DNA of 64,000 bases from Bacteroidia bacterium (GTDB lineage: Bacteria > Bacteroidota > Bacteroidia > Chitinophagales > Chitinophagaceae), in contig JAUICZ010000003.1 of the NCBI GenBank assembly GCA_030429205.1, positions 212,135 through 276,134 of the forward strand, read 5' to 3'. Numbering within the stretch: the stretch's first letter is position 1; each line of letters starts with the position of its first letter. Shown here in pieces: positions 27,092-35,349 of this stretch. Under the pieces are notes generated by a model that worked only from the letters and a program-made list of their open reading frames with translations, was not told the DNA's origin and did not search any database. The translations under genes and the position numbers were made by a program.

Positions 27092-27886
27092 TTACTTGAA
27101 TGCAGACTTTAATTTTGAATATTTCTTATACATGGCCCTTAAAAGAGCGGGCTTCCATATACGCCATTTATCAGCAAACGATCGGTACAAACCATAGTTT
27201 GAAGATAGCTTTTCCTTGAGTGTACTTAATGTATCTGTATTATCGTACAACCACCTCCTTATTGCATACTTACTTTCCCATGGAGTGTAAACACTTAACC
27301 CATACTTGTACCCTGCTTGCGGTACAAGCATGTTATATTTTGGAGGTAATGAACCGTATGGATAAACTATAGAGAGGATTTCCTTATTAATAATACCTTC
27401 TAGTTTTTCCTTGCTTTTTGTTATTTGCTCAGTAGCTTCTTCCACGTTCAGCTCTTCCATCATCACATGATGGTACCCATGAGAACCCACTTCCATACCT
27501 ACTTCAGAAAGCTTTGCTATCTGCTCTGCATCCATCAGATCAATTCTAGACAAACCTGACTCTGTATTCCAATAATTATAACCACCAATATGACCGCCTA
27601 ATAAATAGAATACTGCTTTCATATTTCTTTTTTGCAGCTCCGGGATAGCATAGTCCCACAAATGCTTCGGGCAATCATCAAAGGTGATGATAATTTCTTT
27701 TTCATACCTATTGCCACGCTCAATATCCTCGAATGTGACAGTGTGATAACCTTCTGCCTCAAGATAGTTGAGTAATTGATCAAATGCTGCTGTAGTTATA
27801 TTCCACGGCTCATGTTCAGTTAGCTTTTCATCATCACTAACATAATGTAACATTACTATGGATGGAAGTTTATTTTTCCAGCGCAC
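27092..27886 (-). CDS. Polysaccharide deacetylase family protein (NodB homology)
   Basis: A 264-residue carbohydrate esterase 4-like protein: SIVMLHYVSDD at the start, TFDDCPKHLWD with the catalytic/metal Asp pair, and GSHGYHH as the metal-binding histidine motif. The GTG at 27886 is taken as start because the conserved MLHY segment would be lost with the internal ATG at 27853. No signal peptide is seen, so it would act in the cytoplasm on a precursor or be a membrane-peripheral enzyme. It could N-deacetylate a HexNAc in the growing chain. It overlaps the upstream gene by 17 bases. Confidence 0.85.
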   Translation of the reverse strand: MRWKNKLPSIVMLHYVSDDEKLTEHEPWNITTAAFDQLLNYLEAEGYHTVTFEDIERGNRYEKEIIITFDDCPKHLWDYAIPELQKRNMKAVFYLLGGHIGGYNYWNTESGLSRIDLMDAEQIAKLSEVGMEVGSHGYHHVMMEELNVEEATEQITKSKEKLEGIINKEILSIVYPYGSLPPKYNMLVPQAGYKYGLSVYTPWESKYAIRRWLYDNTDTLSTLKEKLSSNYGLYRSFADKWRIWKPALLRAMYKKYSKLKSAFK

Positions 27887-29090
27887 ACTTAACTATATCT
27901 AGCAGTTTTTGATGCTGGGCTTCAAAGGAATATATTTTGTTATAAAGTGCTACAGTTCCTTTCCTGTCAACTTCTGTACTTAGAACGTCTGTAATCGCCT
28001 TTGACCATAAGTCGACATTATTATTAGGCATAACCTTAATGGCATTACCAACTCTTTCAGCTACCTCTTGCTGACCTAAAGTATCTGTTGCCAGTATTTT
28101 CAACCCGGCTTGCATATACTGTAATATCTTATTGGTAATAGTCGTATTTCTGCTTTGCGGGTAATTGCTTTCCAGCGCTAAACCAACATCGCATGAACTT
28201 AGTAAACTATGCAACTCATCGTGCTTAACCGGTTTCAGCAACTCCAGTTCGTGTTGCTGCTCATACGGGAACAAGGACTCTAATGTCTTCTTATACTCAT
28301 CATTACAATTACCAACAATCCTCAACACTACAGGCTCTTTCACATCTTTCAAAGCTGCTAAGAACTTCTCTAGTCCCCTGCCTGCCCCTACGGTTTGCGA
28401 AAACCAAACAAGGACAGGTTTTTTATTTTCAGGTGCTTCTATAAATTCTGCCTGTGGGAAACCATTGTATATCACCTCTGGCTGTTTATTGGCATTATAC
28501 CTTTCGGTCAGTGCCTTTGCCATACTTTCAGAAGGACAGTAAGAAGCAATACCTTCATTAATAGCAAAGTTTTCCAGCTGACTTAAATATTTTACCGGAC
28601 GGGTAGGCACTAAATAATCTTCAGAATGCCAGTCTTCAAAATCGAATATTACACGTTCTCCGCTTTGTGCCAGTTTTCTGCCGGCATAAAAGCCACACTC
28701 AACATGAGCAATGTATAGATCGGCCTGCTCTTTTTTAGCTGCAGCGTATATCGCATCGGGGTCTGTACTCACCAAATACTTTGTTTCTACCCCCATTTTT
28801 TTTAGCAACAATGCTTCTTCATGCCTCAGCTTATATAAAGCCTTTTTCACAAAACCTATCTCGCTGACAATAGTATTTACAGCTGCTTTATATTCAATAT
28901 TGGGATGTAACCGCTTTAAGATCTCTTCATCACGTTCTTTATGTGCCTTAGAGTTAAACCTTGTTACAATAACAACACTATAACCATTAGATGCCAGTAA
29001 ATCTGCCTCTTTCCAAACTCGAGGGTTGGCACTAAGGTGTTGGTCTGATACTATACAGATTTTCAATTCGTTTGCTTTATGCTTGTGCAA
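27870..29090 (-). CDS. Glycosyltransferase, GT-B type
   Basis: About 400 residues with a Rossmann start (LKICIVSDQHLSANPRVWKEA) and a C-terminal domain with VLVWFSQTVGAGRGLEKFL and ITNKILQYMQAGLKILA. No ATG is present near the start: a TTG at 29090 or a TTG eight codons on (29066) must be used. The gene overlaps the end of the upstream glycosyltransferase by 14 bases if the first is used. Sugar specificity unknown. Confidence 0.8.
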   Translation of the reverse strand: MHKHKANELKICIVSDQHLSANPRVWKEADLLASNGYSVVIVTRFNSKAHKERDEEILKRLHPNIEYKAAVNTIVSEIGFVKKALYKLRHEEALLLKKMGVETKYLVSTDPDAIYAAAKKEQADLYIAHVECGFYAGRKLAQSGERVIFDFEDWHSEDYLVPTRPVKYLSQLENFAINEGIASYCPSESMAKALTERYNANKQPEVIYNGFPQAEFIEAPENKKPVLVWFSQTVGAGRGLEKFLAALKDVKEPVVLRIVGNCNDEYKKTLESLFPYEQQHELELLKPVKHDELHSLLSSCDVGLALESNYPQSRNTTITNKILQYMQAGLKILATDTLGQQEVAERVGNAIKVMPNNNVDLWSKAITDVLSTEVDRKGTVALYNKIYSFEAQHQKLLDIVKCALEK

Positions 29091-30210
29091 TAAACTCTTC
29101 TATTCTGGTAATATTACCCTCGTAAGTATGGTTGCTTGCATACTGTAATCTCTTTGCCTGCCTGTCTGCACTATTATATTCAGCAATATTGCTGACAACA
29201 TTTGAGAACAGTGCTGCCAGCTTACTGTTATTCCTTTCTGTCGGCATCTCTATAAAACCGTCCGTATCGTTATAGGTAGTAATGTTGTTCGATACGATCA
29301 CCCTGCCTGTAGCCATATACTCCAGAACCTTATGGTAATTGGTACCACCACTCTGGTCTTTATCAATATCGTAACAGATCAAAAAGCCATCCATCTTATG
29401 TAACTCTTCTGCTAGTTTTGACGGAGGTACCGAACCATGTAGTATTACATTCTTCTTATTACTCACATCCGGATGGTTGGCTTCTCCAGAATAAGCATCG
29501 CCTATCATGTTGGTTTTCTGCCCTGCAACTGCACCCCAAAAATTAAACGTAACTGTTGGGTTCTCATCAATAATCTTCAATAGAGTTGGCCAGTCAATAT
29601 CCGGTCTGAAAAAATTACCGGAAAGGCCTATTTGAATATTTTGTTCATCACAAGTGTAGCCTGTATCCTTCAAAAAAATATCGCTGACACCATGATTAGT
29701 AAATAGCTTAGGAGTATCAAACTTATTGTACTTCTGTAATATCTCATTAGTTACAGAAAAAATAACGTTCGCTGATGTTGCAGCATCTACGCCTGTAGGT
29801 ATTGCAGGTTCATCAACGGGCATAAATATTTTGTAACAACTAGCAGGGAAAGACCTTAATGAAATAGTATCAGAGATATCAAACGACCAAACTACATCTA
29901 TACGCTTGCCAATCTTGCTAATAATTTTATTGATGTGTGTTTTCAATAAAAGCCGATGCAACCACTTTGCTTTATACTTAATAATGTAAGGATAGAAAAG
30001 CTTATGCTTTATTTGATGCAGATGTTCGTACTGAGTAGATTCTATAATTACCTCTCCCGATTTTAAATCTCCCGACTGTGACGGACTATTTAAAAAGTAC
30101 ACCTCATTTCCCAAGCGCGACAAAGCCAAGGCATAATGATGTTTTGAAATAAACATCTTGCCCCAATCTTGCTGCGAAACTATAAGTATGGTCTTATTAC
30201 GGAGCTTCAA
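29077..30210 (-). CDS. Glycosyltransferase, GT-B type
   Basis: A 377-residue protein opening KTILIVSQQDWGKMFISKHH and closing its donor domain with TNYHKVLEYMATGRVIVSNN. The start is TTG 30210, which has an unusually good purine-rich site (GGAAGGG) five or so bases upstream, supporting it despite the rare codon. It follows the aminotransferase gene by 9 bases. Confidence 0.8.
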   Translation of the reverse strand: MKLRNKTILIVSQQDWGKMFISKHHYALALSRLGNEVYFLNSPSQSGDLKSGEVIIESTQYEHLHQIKHKLFYPYIIKYKAKWLHRLLLKTHINKIISKIGKRIDVVWSFDISDTISLRSFPASCYKIFMPVDEPAIPTGVDAATSANVIFSVTNEILQKYNKFDTPKLFTNHGVSDIFLKDTGYTCDEQNIQIGLSGNFFRPDIDWPTLLKIIDENPTVTFNFWGAVAGQKTNMIGDAYSGEANHPDVSNKKNVILHGSVPPSKLAEELHKMDGFLICYDIDKDQSGGTNYHKVLEYMATGRVIVSNNITTYNDTDGFIEMPTERNNSKLAALFSNVVSNIAEYNSADRQAKRLQYASNHTYEGNITRIEEFIAQA

Positions 30211-30219
30211 ACCCTTCCG

Positions 30220-31326
30220 CTAGTTGTTGTAAAAGCTTTTAATGCATTCTGCAACATATTTGATCGCCTCTTCTGTAAGCTCCGGATACATTGGTAAAGA
30301 CAATGAAGTGCTTTCCAAACCTGTTGCTACAGGAAAATCAGAAGGTTGAGTATTCAAATAATCGTATGCAGGAAGATTAGGTAATGCATGAGGATAGTGA
30401 ATAGTAGTAGCCACTCCTTTATCTTGAAGATATGCAGTCAATTCATCACGCTTTTCTGCACGTATCATGTACAAATGGTAAGTATGCTTTGAGTTTGGCC
30501 TTACCTTAGGTGTTATTATTTGATCAATACCCGCAAGATGTTGATCGTATAAAGCAGCATTAGCAATTCTCTGCTCTGTCCACTCTATTATATACGGAAG
30601 CTTCGCTGTAAGTATTGCAGCTTGCAACCCATCTAATCGGCTATTAATACCTTCCATCAAATGATGGTGTTTTTTCAACGCACCATGGTTCGCAAACATT
30701 CTGCACTTATCTGCAAAATCGCTATCGTTAGTTATAATACAACCTGCGTCTCCGTATGCACCCAAGTTCTTACCCGGATAAAAACTAAAGCTACCTGCTA
30801 TACCCCTTACTCCTGAACGGATACCATTATATTCTGAGAAGTGCGCCTGTGCGCTGTCTTCTATCAGATGGATACCTTTTTCCTTACACAATTCGTGAAT
30901 TGCTTCAATATCGGTCATCTGGCCCTGCAAGTGCACTGCCATAACAGCTTTCGTATTTTCTGTTATTGCATTCGCAACCGCTTCAGCACTCATACTCAAG
31001 TACTCGCTGTCCGGATCTACAAATACAGGTTTTGCACCGGTTTCTGATATTGTTTCAGAGCTGGATATCCAACTATTAGCAGCCGTTATCACCTCATCAC
31101 CTGCGCCTATGCCTAACATCGTCATAATAATGTACAGACTATCTGTACCATTAGCACAGGCAACAACATGGTTTACACCGTACAACTCTGCAAACTTCTG
31201 TTCGAACTCTTTTACATATTTACCACCGATGAAAGCTGTTTCATCAATAACATCGCTGATCGCTTTATCAATATCAGCTTTAATGTTTTGGTATTGTAAT
31301 TTTAAATCAACAAATGGCACTTGCAT
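30220..31326 (-). CDS. DegT/DnrJ/EryC1/StrS aminotransferase, WbpE-like
   Basis: A 368-residue PLP-dependent sugar aminotransferase; the Schiff-base lysine is K186 in SFYPGKNLGA, with ANGTDSLY (58-65) and EDSAQAH (156-162) as cofactor motifs. With the WbpB-like oxidoreductase and the WbpD-like acetyltransferase directly upstream it matches the module that converts UDP-GlcNAcA to UDP-2,3-diacetamido-glucuronic acid. Its expected step is amination of the 3-keto group. It follows the acetyltransferase by 2 bases. Specificity is inferred from context. Confidence 0.88.
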   Translation of the reverse strand: MQVPFVDLKLQYQNIKADIDKAISDVIDETAFIGGKYVKEFEQKFAELYGVNHVVACANGTDSLYIIMTMLGIGAGDEVITAANSWISSSETISETGAKPVFVDPDSEYLSMSAEAVANAITENTKAVMAVHLQGQMTDIEAIHELCKEKGIHLIEDSAQAHFSEYNGIRSGVRGIAGSFSFYPGKNLGAYGDAGCIITNDSDFADKCRMFANHGALKKHHHLMEGINSRLDGLQAAILTAKLPYIIEWTEQRIANAALYDQHLAGIDQIITPKVRPNSKHTYHLYMIRAEKRDELTAYLQDKGVATTIHYPHALPNLPAYDYLNTQPSDFPVATGLESTSLSLPMYPELTEEAIKYVAECIKSFYNN

Positions 31327-31328
31327 CT

Positions 31329-31793
31329 TTATAGATCTTTTATTTTTCTTGCAGGGTTACCCGCGTATATTCCTGATTCTGTTATGTTTTTTGTCACTAC
31401 CGCACCCGCGCCAATTACTACGTTGTCGCAAATATCTATCGGTAATATAGTGGCGTTTGAGCCAATGGACACATGGTTACCGATATGTGTTTCTTTCCAG
31501 TAATCTTTGTTTCCACCCGCAGGGCCGCCTTTCTGAAACAGATCGTTTATAAACATTACTCCATGTCCAACAAAACAATCTGAACCGATAGTCACCAACT
31601 CGCATATAAAACTATGCGACTGTACTTTTGTTCTGTCTCCAATTGTTACATCTTTTTGTATCTCTACAAAAGGACCAACGAAACAGTTGTTACCAATTTT
31701 ACAGCCATAGATATTTGCAGGCTCTACAACCTTAACCCCTTCGCCAAACTCTACGTTGACAATTTTGGATTGATATAATGTAGGTTCGTTCAT
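31329..31793 (-). CDS. Sugar N-acetyltransferase, left-handed beta-helix (WbpD-like)
   Basis: A 154-residue protein made almost wholly of hexapeptide repeats (IGNNCFVGPFVEI, IGSDCFVGHGVMF, IGNHVSIGSNATI, DNVVIGAGAVV) and ending GNPARKIKDL. WbpD-type enzymes acetylate the 3-amino group of UDP-GlcNAc3NA using acetyl-CoA and act as trimers. The adjacent aminotransferase and dehydrogenase support this assignment strongly. Confidence 0.88.
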   Translation of the reverse strand: MNEPTLYQSKIVNVEFGEGVKVVEPANIYGCKIGNNCFVGPFVEIQKDVTIGDRTKVQSHSFICELVTIGSDCFVGHGVMFINDLFQKGGPAGGNKDYWKETHIGNHVSIGSNATILPIDICDNVVIGAGAVVTKNITESGIYAGNPARKIKDL

Positions 31794-31794
31794 T

Positions 31795-32808
31795 TTATTT
31801 TTCTACTGAAGAGTATATCTTATCAATGATTTCTACGGTTTTCAAACCTTCAAATGCACTGGTAGAGATCGCAGCATTGTTACTTAAAACATCTACCAGG
31901 TTTTGATATACCATGTCATGGTTTGACATAGATCCCTGGTAATTACCATAGCTATTTGCTTTGTTACCCTCCGGCAGGTTCTCTATTTTATAGTCTTCAA
32001 TATTTTGATACTCCATTTCATTCAGGTACTGGCCGCCTATCTTCACGGTACCTTTCTCACCAAATATGGTCAATGAACCTTCCATGTTCTTGCCATAACT
32101 ATTTACTGTATAGTTTACAGTACCGATAGCTCCGTTATAGAACTCCAGAATCACAGCACCCGTATCTTCAAACTCAATAATATCTTTATGATCATAGTTA
32201 CCTAAGTATGCTTTGGCAGATTTTACATCACCTACCAACCAATATAACAAGTCAATAAAGTGAGAGAACTGTGTATACAAGGTACCGCCGTCTAGATCTT
32301 TTGTGCCCTTCCAGGAGTTCTCGTAATACTGAGGATTCCTGTTCCAGAAACAACTAAGCTGCACACTGTATATCTTACCCAATTTACCATCTTCTATAGC
32401 TTGTTTAACAGCAGCTACCGGAGGATTAAACCTGTTTTGCTTAATAGCAAACAACCTCTTGTTAGCTTGCTCTGCCGCTTTGATCATCTCACCACAATCA
32501 TGCACGTTTGTAGCCAATGGTTTTTCACAAAGCACATGGTAGCCTGCTTTTAATGCAGAAATACTATGCGATGCATGTAACCCGTTGGGTGTGCAAATAG
32601 ATACTACATCTACTTCATTTTCATTAGCCAGCAAGTCATCAATATCGTAATAGGCTTTCACCCCATACTGCTCTGCTAAGGCATCTGCTTTTTCTTTTTC
32701 CACATCGCAAACTGCTTTCAATTGTGCAATGTTATTGATGTGTTCTGCGTGCCTGTTCGCGATTCTTCCACAGCCAATTAATGCAAACTTCAGGTTGCTC
32801 TTTTCCAT
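31795..32808 (-). CDS. Gfo/Idh/MocA oxidoreductase, WbpB-like
   Basis: A 337-residue NAD-dependent enzyme with the nucleotide-binding motif GCGRIANRH (12-20) and the family EKP motif (LCEKPLATN, Lys 96). In the WbpB/WlbA group it oxidises C3 of UDP-GlcNAcA so that WbpE can aminate it. Gene order downstream (WbpD- then WbpE-like, 1-2 base gaps) is that expected of a coupled pathway. The WbpA enzyme that would supply UDP-GlcNAcA is not in the window. Confidence 0.88.
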   Translation of the reverse strand: MEKSNLKFALIGCGRIANRHAEHINNIAQLKAVCDVEKEKADALAEQYGVKAYYDIDDLLANENEVDVVSICTPNGLHASHSISALKAGYHVLCEKPLATNVHDCGEMIKAAEQANKRLFAIKQNRFNPPVAAVKQAIEDGKLGKIYSVQLSCFWNRNPQYYENSWKGTKDLDGGTLYTQFSHFIDLLYWLVGDVKSAKAYLGNYDHKDIIEFEDTGAVILEFYNGAIGTVNYTVNSYGKNMEGSLTIFGEKGTVKIGGQYLNEMEYQNIEDYKIENLPEGNKANSYGNYQGSMSNHDMVYQNLVDVLSNNAAISTSAFEGLKTVEIIDKIYSSVEK

Positions 32809-32819
32809 CGTAATTGTTG

Positions 32820-33569
32820 TTAACCTTTTATTGTTACTCCCGTAGGGAAACTAATTAATACACCCATGCCTTTCTTCTGAAAGACAAACATACTACCCGC
32901 AGCTACTGCCGATGCTCCGGATGCTACGGCTTCTTTCATATCATCTACAGAACCGGCACCTCCACAAGCAATAACAGGTACTGTTACCTGTTCAGTAATT
33001 TTATTTATTAATGCAAGATCATACCCATCCCATGATCCGTCTCTGTCTACACTATTCACCATGATCTCGCCTACTCCATGCTCTTCCAGCTTCATCGCCC
33101 ACTCCAGCGGATCGTATTTTGTTTTCTTAGAGCCTGATGCGGCAAACACCTTATTCTTACCCAGTAAGGTTTTCTTTACATCCATACTACCAACCACAGC
33201 CTGTGCACCATATATCCCTGCAATCTCATCTATCAAACCTATATTATCAAAAAAGGCAGAGTTGATGACAACCTTTTCGAAACCACAATCAAAAACACGC
33301 TTTGCATCGTCCAACGATTTTATACCACCGCCGTATGCCATTGGCATAAATGCCTCGCCGGATATTTCTTCTATCCTTTTAAAATCTATTCCTCTTTTAT
33401 CTACTGTTGCATTATAATCCAACAGTATTAACTCGTCAGTTTCTTTTTCATTAAAGATCTTCACCGCATTAGTAGGGTCGCCTATATACTTAGGGTTCTT
33501 GAACGAAATGGTTTTATACAAACCACCATTTTTCAATAACAGAACCGGAATAACTCTTATTCTTCTCAT
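32820..33569 (-). CDS. HisF-like acetamidino-modification protein (AglZ/HisF2 family)
   Basis: A 249-residue TIM-barrel protein related to the HisF subunit of imidazole glycerol phosphate synthase. The start aligns with HisF, but the catalytic Asp of the CLDVKDG motif is replaced by Leu (VIPVLLLKNGG, L11). The second Asp region (VVGSMDVKK) is kept. This fits the HisF2 class, which is thought to pass ammonia from HisH2 to the sugar amidotransferase rather than make histidine. It overlaps the HisH-like gene by 4 bases, and the amidotransferase precedes both. Confidence 0.9.
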   Translation of the reverse strand: MRRIRVIPVLLLKNGGLYKTISFKNPKYIGDPTNAVKIFNEKETDELILLDYNATVDKRGIDFKRIEEISGEAFMPMAYGGGIKSLDDAKRVFDCGFEKVVINSAFFDNIGLIDEIAGIYGAQAVVGSMDVKKTLLGKNKVFAASGSKKTKYDPLEWAMKLEEHGVGEIMVNSVDRDGSWDGYDLALINKITEQVTVPVIACGGAGSVDDMKEAVASGASAVAAGSMFVFQKKGMGVLISFPTGVTIKG

Positions 33570-34183
33570 CCTTGCACTTTATTAAAGTTCTCCAAAACTT
33601 TCATCCCAAATTTGTGGCTTTTTTCGGGATGAAACTGCGTTCCGTATATATTATTTTTTTGGAAAGCACAGGCAAAGTCATACCCATAATGAGCCGTTGC
33701 TGTCACCTGTTGCTGATCTTCAAACTTAAAGTGAAACTCATGCACAAAATAAAAGCGTGGTTCTTCCTGCAGATCTGTCCACAACTCGCTGTTATTTACC
33801 GTTGTAATGTCCGACCATCCCATATGCGGTATCGGTAGCTTACCCAGTTGCTCTTTATCAAACCTGATGGTTTGTGCATCTACCCAACCTAAACCATCTA
33901 CATCGCCTTCTTCACTATGCTTTGTCAATAATTGCGCACCAAGACAAATACCCAGTATCGGCTTCTTTTCTTCTAATACCTGTTGAGTCAATAGCTCTAC
34001 CAATCCACTCTCCTGCAGGTTTGCCATACCTCTTTTAAAGTGCCCTACCCCTGGCAGTAACAGTTTCGATGCTTTCTTTATCTCATCGGGGTCTTCTGTG
34101 ATCACAGCATCAATGCTGAGCCGTTTGCACATGTTCTTTATAGAGGTAAGGTTTCCTAAACCGTAATTTATTATTGCTATCAT
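33566..34183 (-). CDS. HisH-like glutamine amidotransferase (HisH2 type)
   Basis: A 205-residue class I glutaminase with the nucleophile C80 in LGICLGAQLL and H185/E187 in QFHPEKSH, so the catalytic triad is complete. It releases ammonia from glutamine. Its start overlaps the stop of the sugar amidotransferase (ATGA) and its own stop overlaps HisF2, giving one translational block of three genes. Despite the resemblance to histidine biosynthesis, the setting shows it serves sugar modification. Confidence 0.93.
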   Translation of the reverse strand: MIAIINYGLGNLTSIKNMCKRLSIDAVITEDPDEIKKASKLLLPGVGHFKRGMANLQESGLVELLTQQVLEEKKPILGICLGAQLLTKHSEEGDVDGLGWVDAQTIRFDKEQLGKLPIPHMGWSDITTVNNSELWTDLQEEPRFYFVHEFHFKFEDQQQVTATAHYGYDFACAFQKNNIYGTQFHPEKSHKFGMKVLENFNKVQG

Positions 34184-35316
34184 TTTACAGGAAATAGTAT
34201 TCTATATATCTTTTTGATAGGCTTCAGTATCGGATACCTTTTATCTATCGGCATCTCATGGTCAAAGTCATAATGGCTACGCGGTGGCTGTGCCATTATC
34301 TTTTGAAACTCCTCATCCGTCCACCCAAACTTCTTCAATACAAATTCATAGTCTTGCTCAAACACCTCCTGCGGATAAATAGGCTGCTCCAGTTCTTTTA
34401 AAGCCTGCTCTTTTGTTATCTGCTTACTAAATATCAAGTCGCTCAAATGAGCTTTCCTTTTATCTATTTTAAATTTAGTCGGTAAAATGTATCCCTGATA
34501 AAAACGTGTCCATACGCTCTCATAGTGTTTACCACCATAATCCCTCCAACCCAATTCTTCCTGAATCAGTTTCTTTACGTTCGCTTTGTTATAGTCGACA
34601 TAGTTAAGTATAGATACTGACTGAACACCTTTCATTTTTTGGTAATAACGCTTCACCTTGGCATCCATAAATGGAAAGGTCTTCAACTCTACCGTACCAT
34701 ATTTTTTATGAATTGCTTTGATATTGATATGGTCAGCCTTAGGGTGTATCCAGCTCTTAGGTAAGGTATTTTCAGTTTGCACATTCGTACCGCTCAAAAT
34801 GTACTTATACCCTTTCTCTCCGGCGTATCTGTATAGTGTTGCAAAAATTGCATGGTCTGTAATCGCTTCAATATCTACAACCGACGCTTTTAAGTATGAT
34901 TGCTGGATATCTTTAAACTCCTCCCAGTTGATCACATAGGTATGCAGATCAAAACCCAACCTACTAACTATATTCTCGATATTCTTAACCGCCAGCTCAC
35001 TGTTCCAACCATTATCAAAATGTATTGCCATAGGGCGCAAGCCATACTTCTTGGCAAGGTATGCCACGTACGTACTATCTACACCTCCACTAAGCCCCAT
35101 CACACAATCGTATGGCTTACCTTTTCCGTCTTCTTTTATCTTCTTAACTATCTCTGCTAGTTCTTTTTCACCTTCCTCTCCGCTGCACACTTTTTCTTTA
35201 TAGCTTTCCTGAAACTCGTAATAGTAATTACAAATCCCTTTCTCATCAAAAGTAATGTCAGGATCAGCAATATTATCCATTACAGAAATGGAACATTGTT
35301 GATAGTTATCTTGCAT
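34180..35316 (-). CDS. N-acetyl sugar amidotransferase (WbpG/PseA-like), copy 1
   Basis: A 378-residue PP-loop ATPase (SGGVDS at 76-81) that by family converts the acetamido group of an activated sugar to an acetamidino group, using ammonia from HisH2/HisF2. ATG 35316 is used; a TTG at 35328 is also in frame. Family members begin with two CxxC pairs, but here the first is C8-x2-S11 and the second C29-x2-Y32, so two of the four likely metal ligands are lost. A full-cysteine paralogue lies at 42345-43475. The 4-base overlap with HisH2 makes this copy the natural partner of the ammonia-supplying pair. Confidence 0.9.
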   Translation of the reverse strand: MQDNYQQCSISVMDNIADPDITFDEKGICNYYYEFQESYKEKVCSGEEGEKELAEIVKKIKEDGKGKPYDCVMGLSGGVDSTYVAYLAKKYGLRPMAIHFDNGWNSELAVKNIENIVSRLGFDLHTYVINWEEFKDIQQSYLKASVVDIEAITDHAIFATLYRYAGEKGYKYILSGTNVQTENTLPKSWIHPKADHINIKAIHKKYGTVELKTFPFMDAKVKRYYQKMKGVQSVSILNYVDYNKANVKKLIQEELGWRDYGGKHYESVWTRFYQGYILPTKFKIDKRKAHLSDLIFSKQITKEQALKELEQPIYPQEVFEQDYEFVLKKFGWTDEEFQKIMAQPPRSHYDFDHEMPIDKRYPILKPIKKIYRILFPVK

Positions 35317-35349
35317 ACCTTTATTCAATTACTCCTTGTTTATTTTATT

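Noticed and set aside
32820..34183. Histidine biosynthesis genes hisF and hisH
   Set aside because: They overlap a sugar amidotransferase gene, no other his genes are near, and the HisF-like protein lacks the first catalytic Asp. They belong to the acetamidino-sugar pathway.
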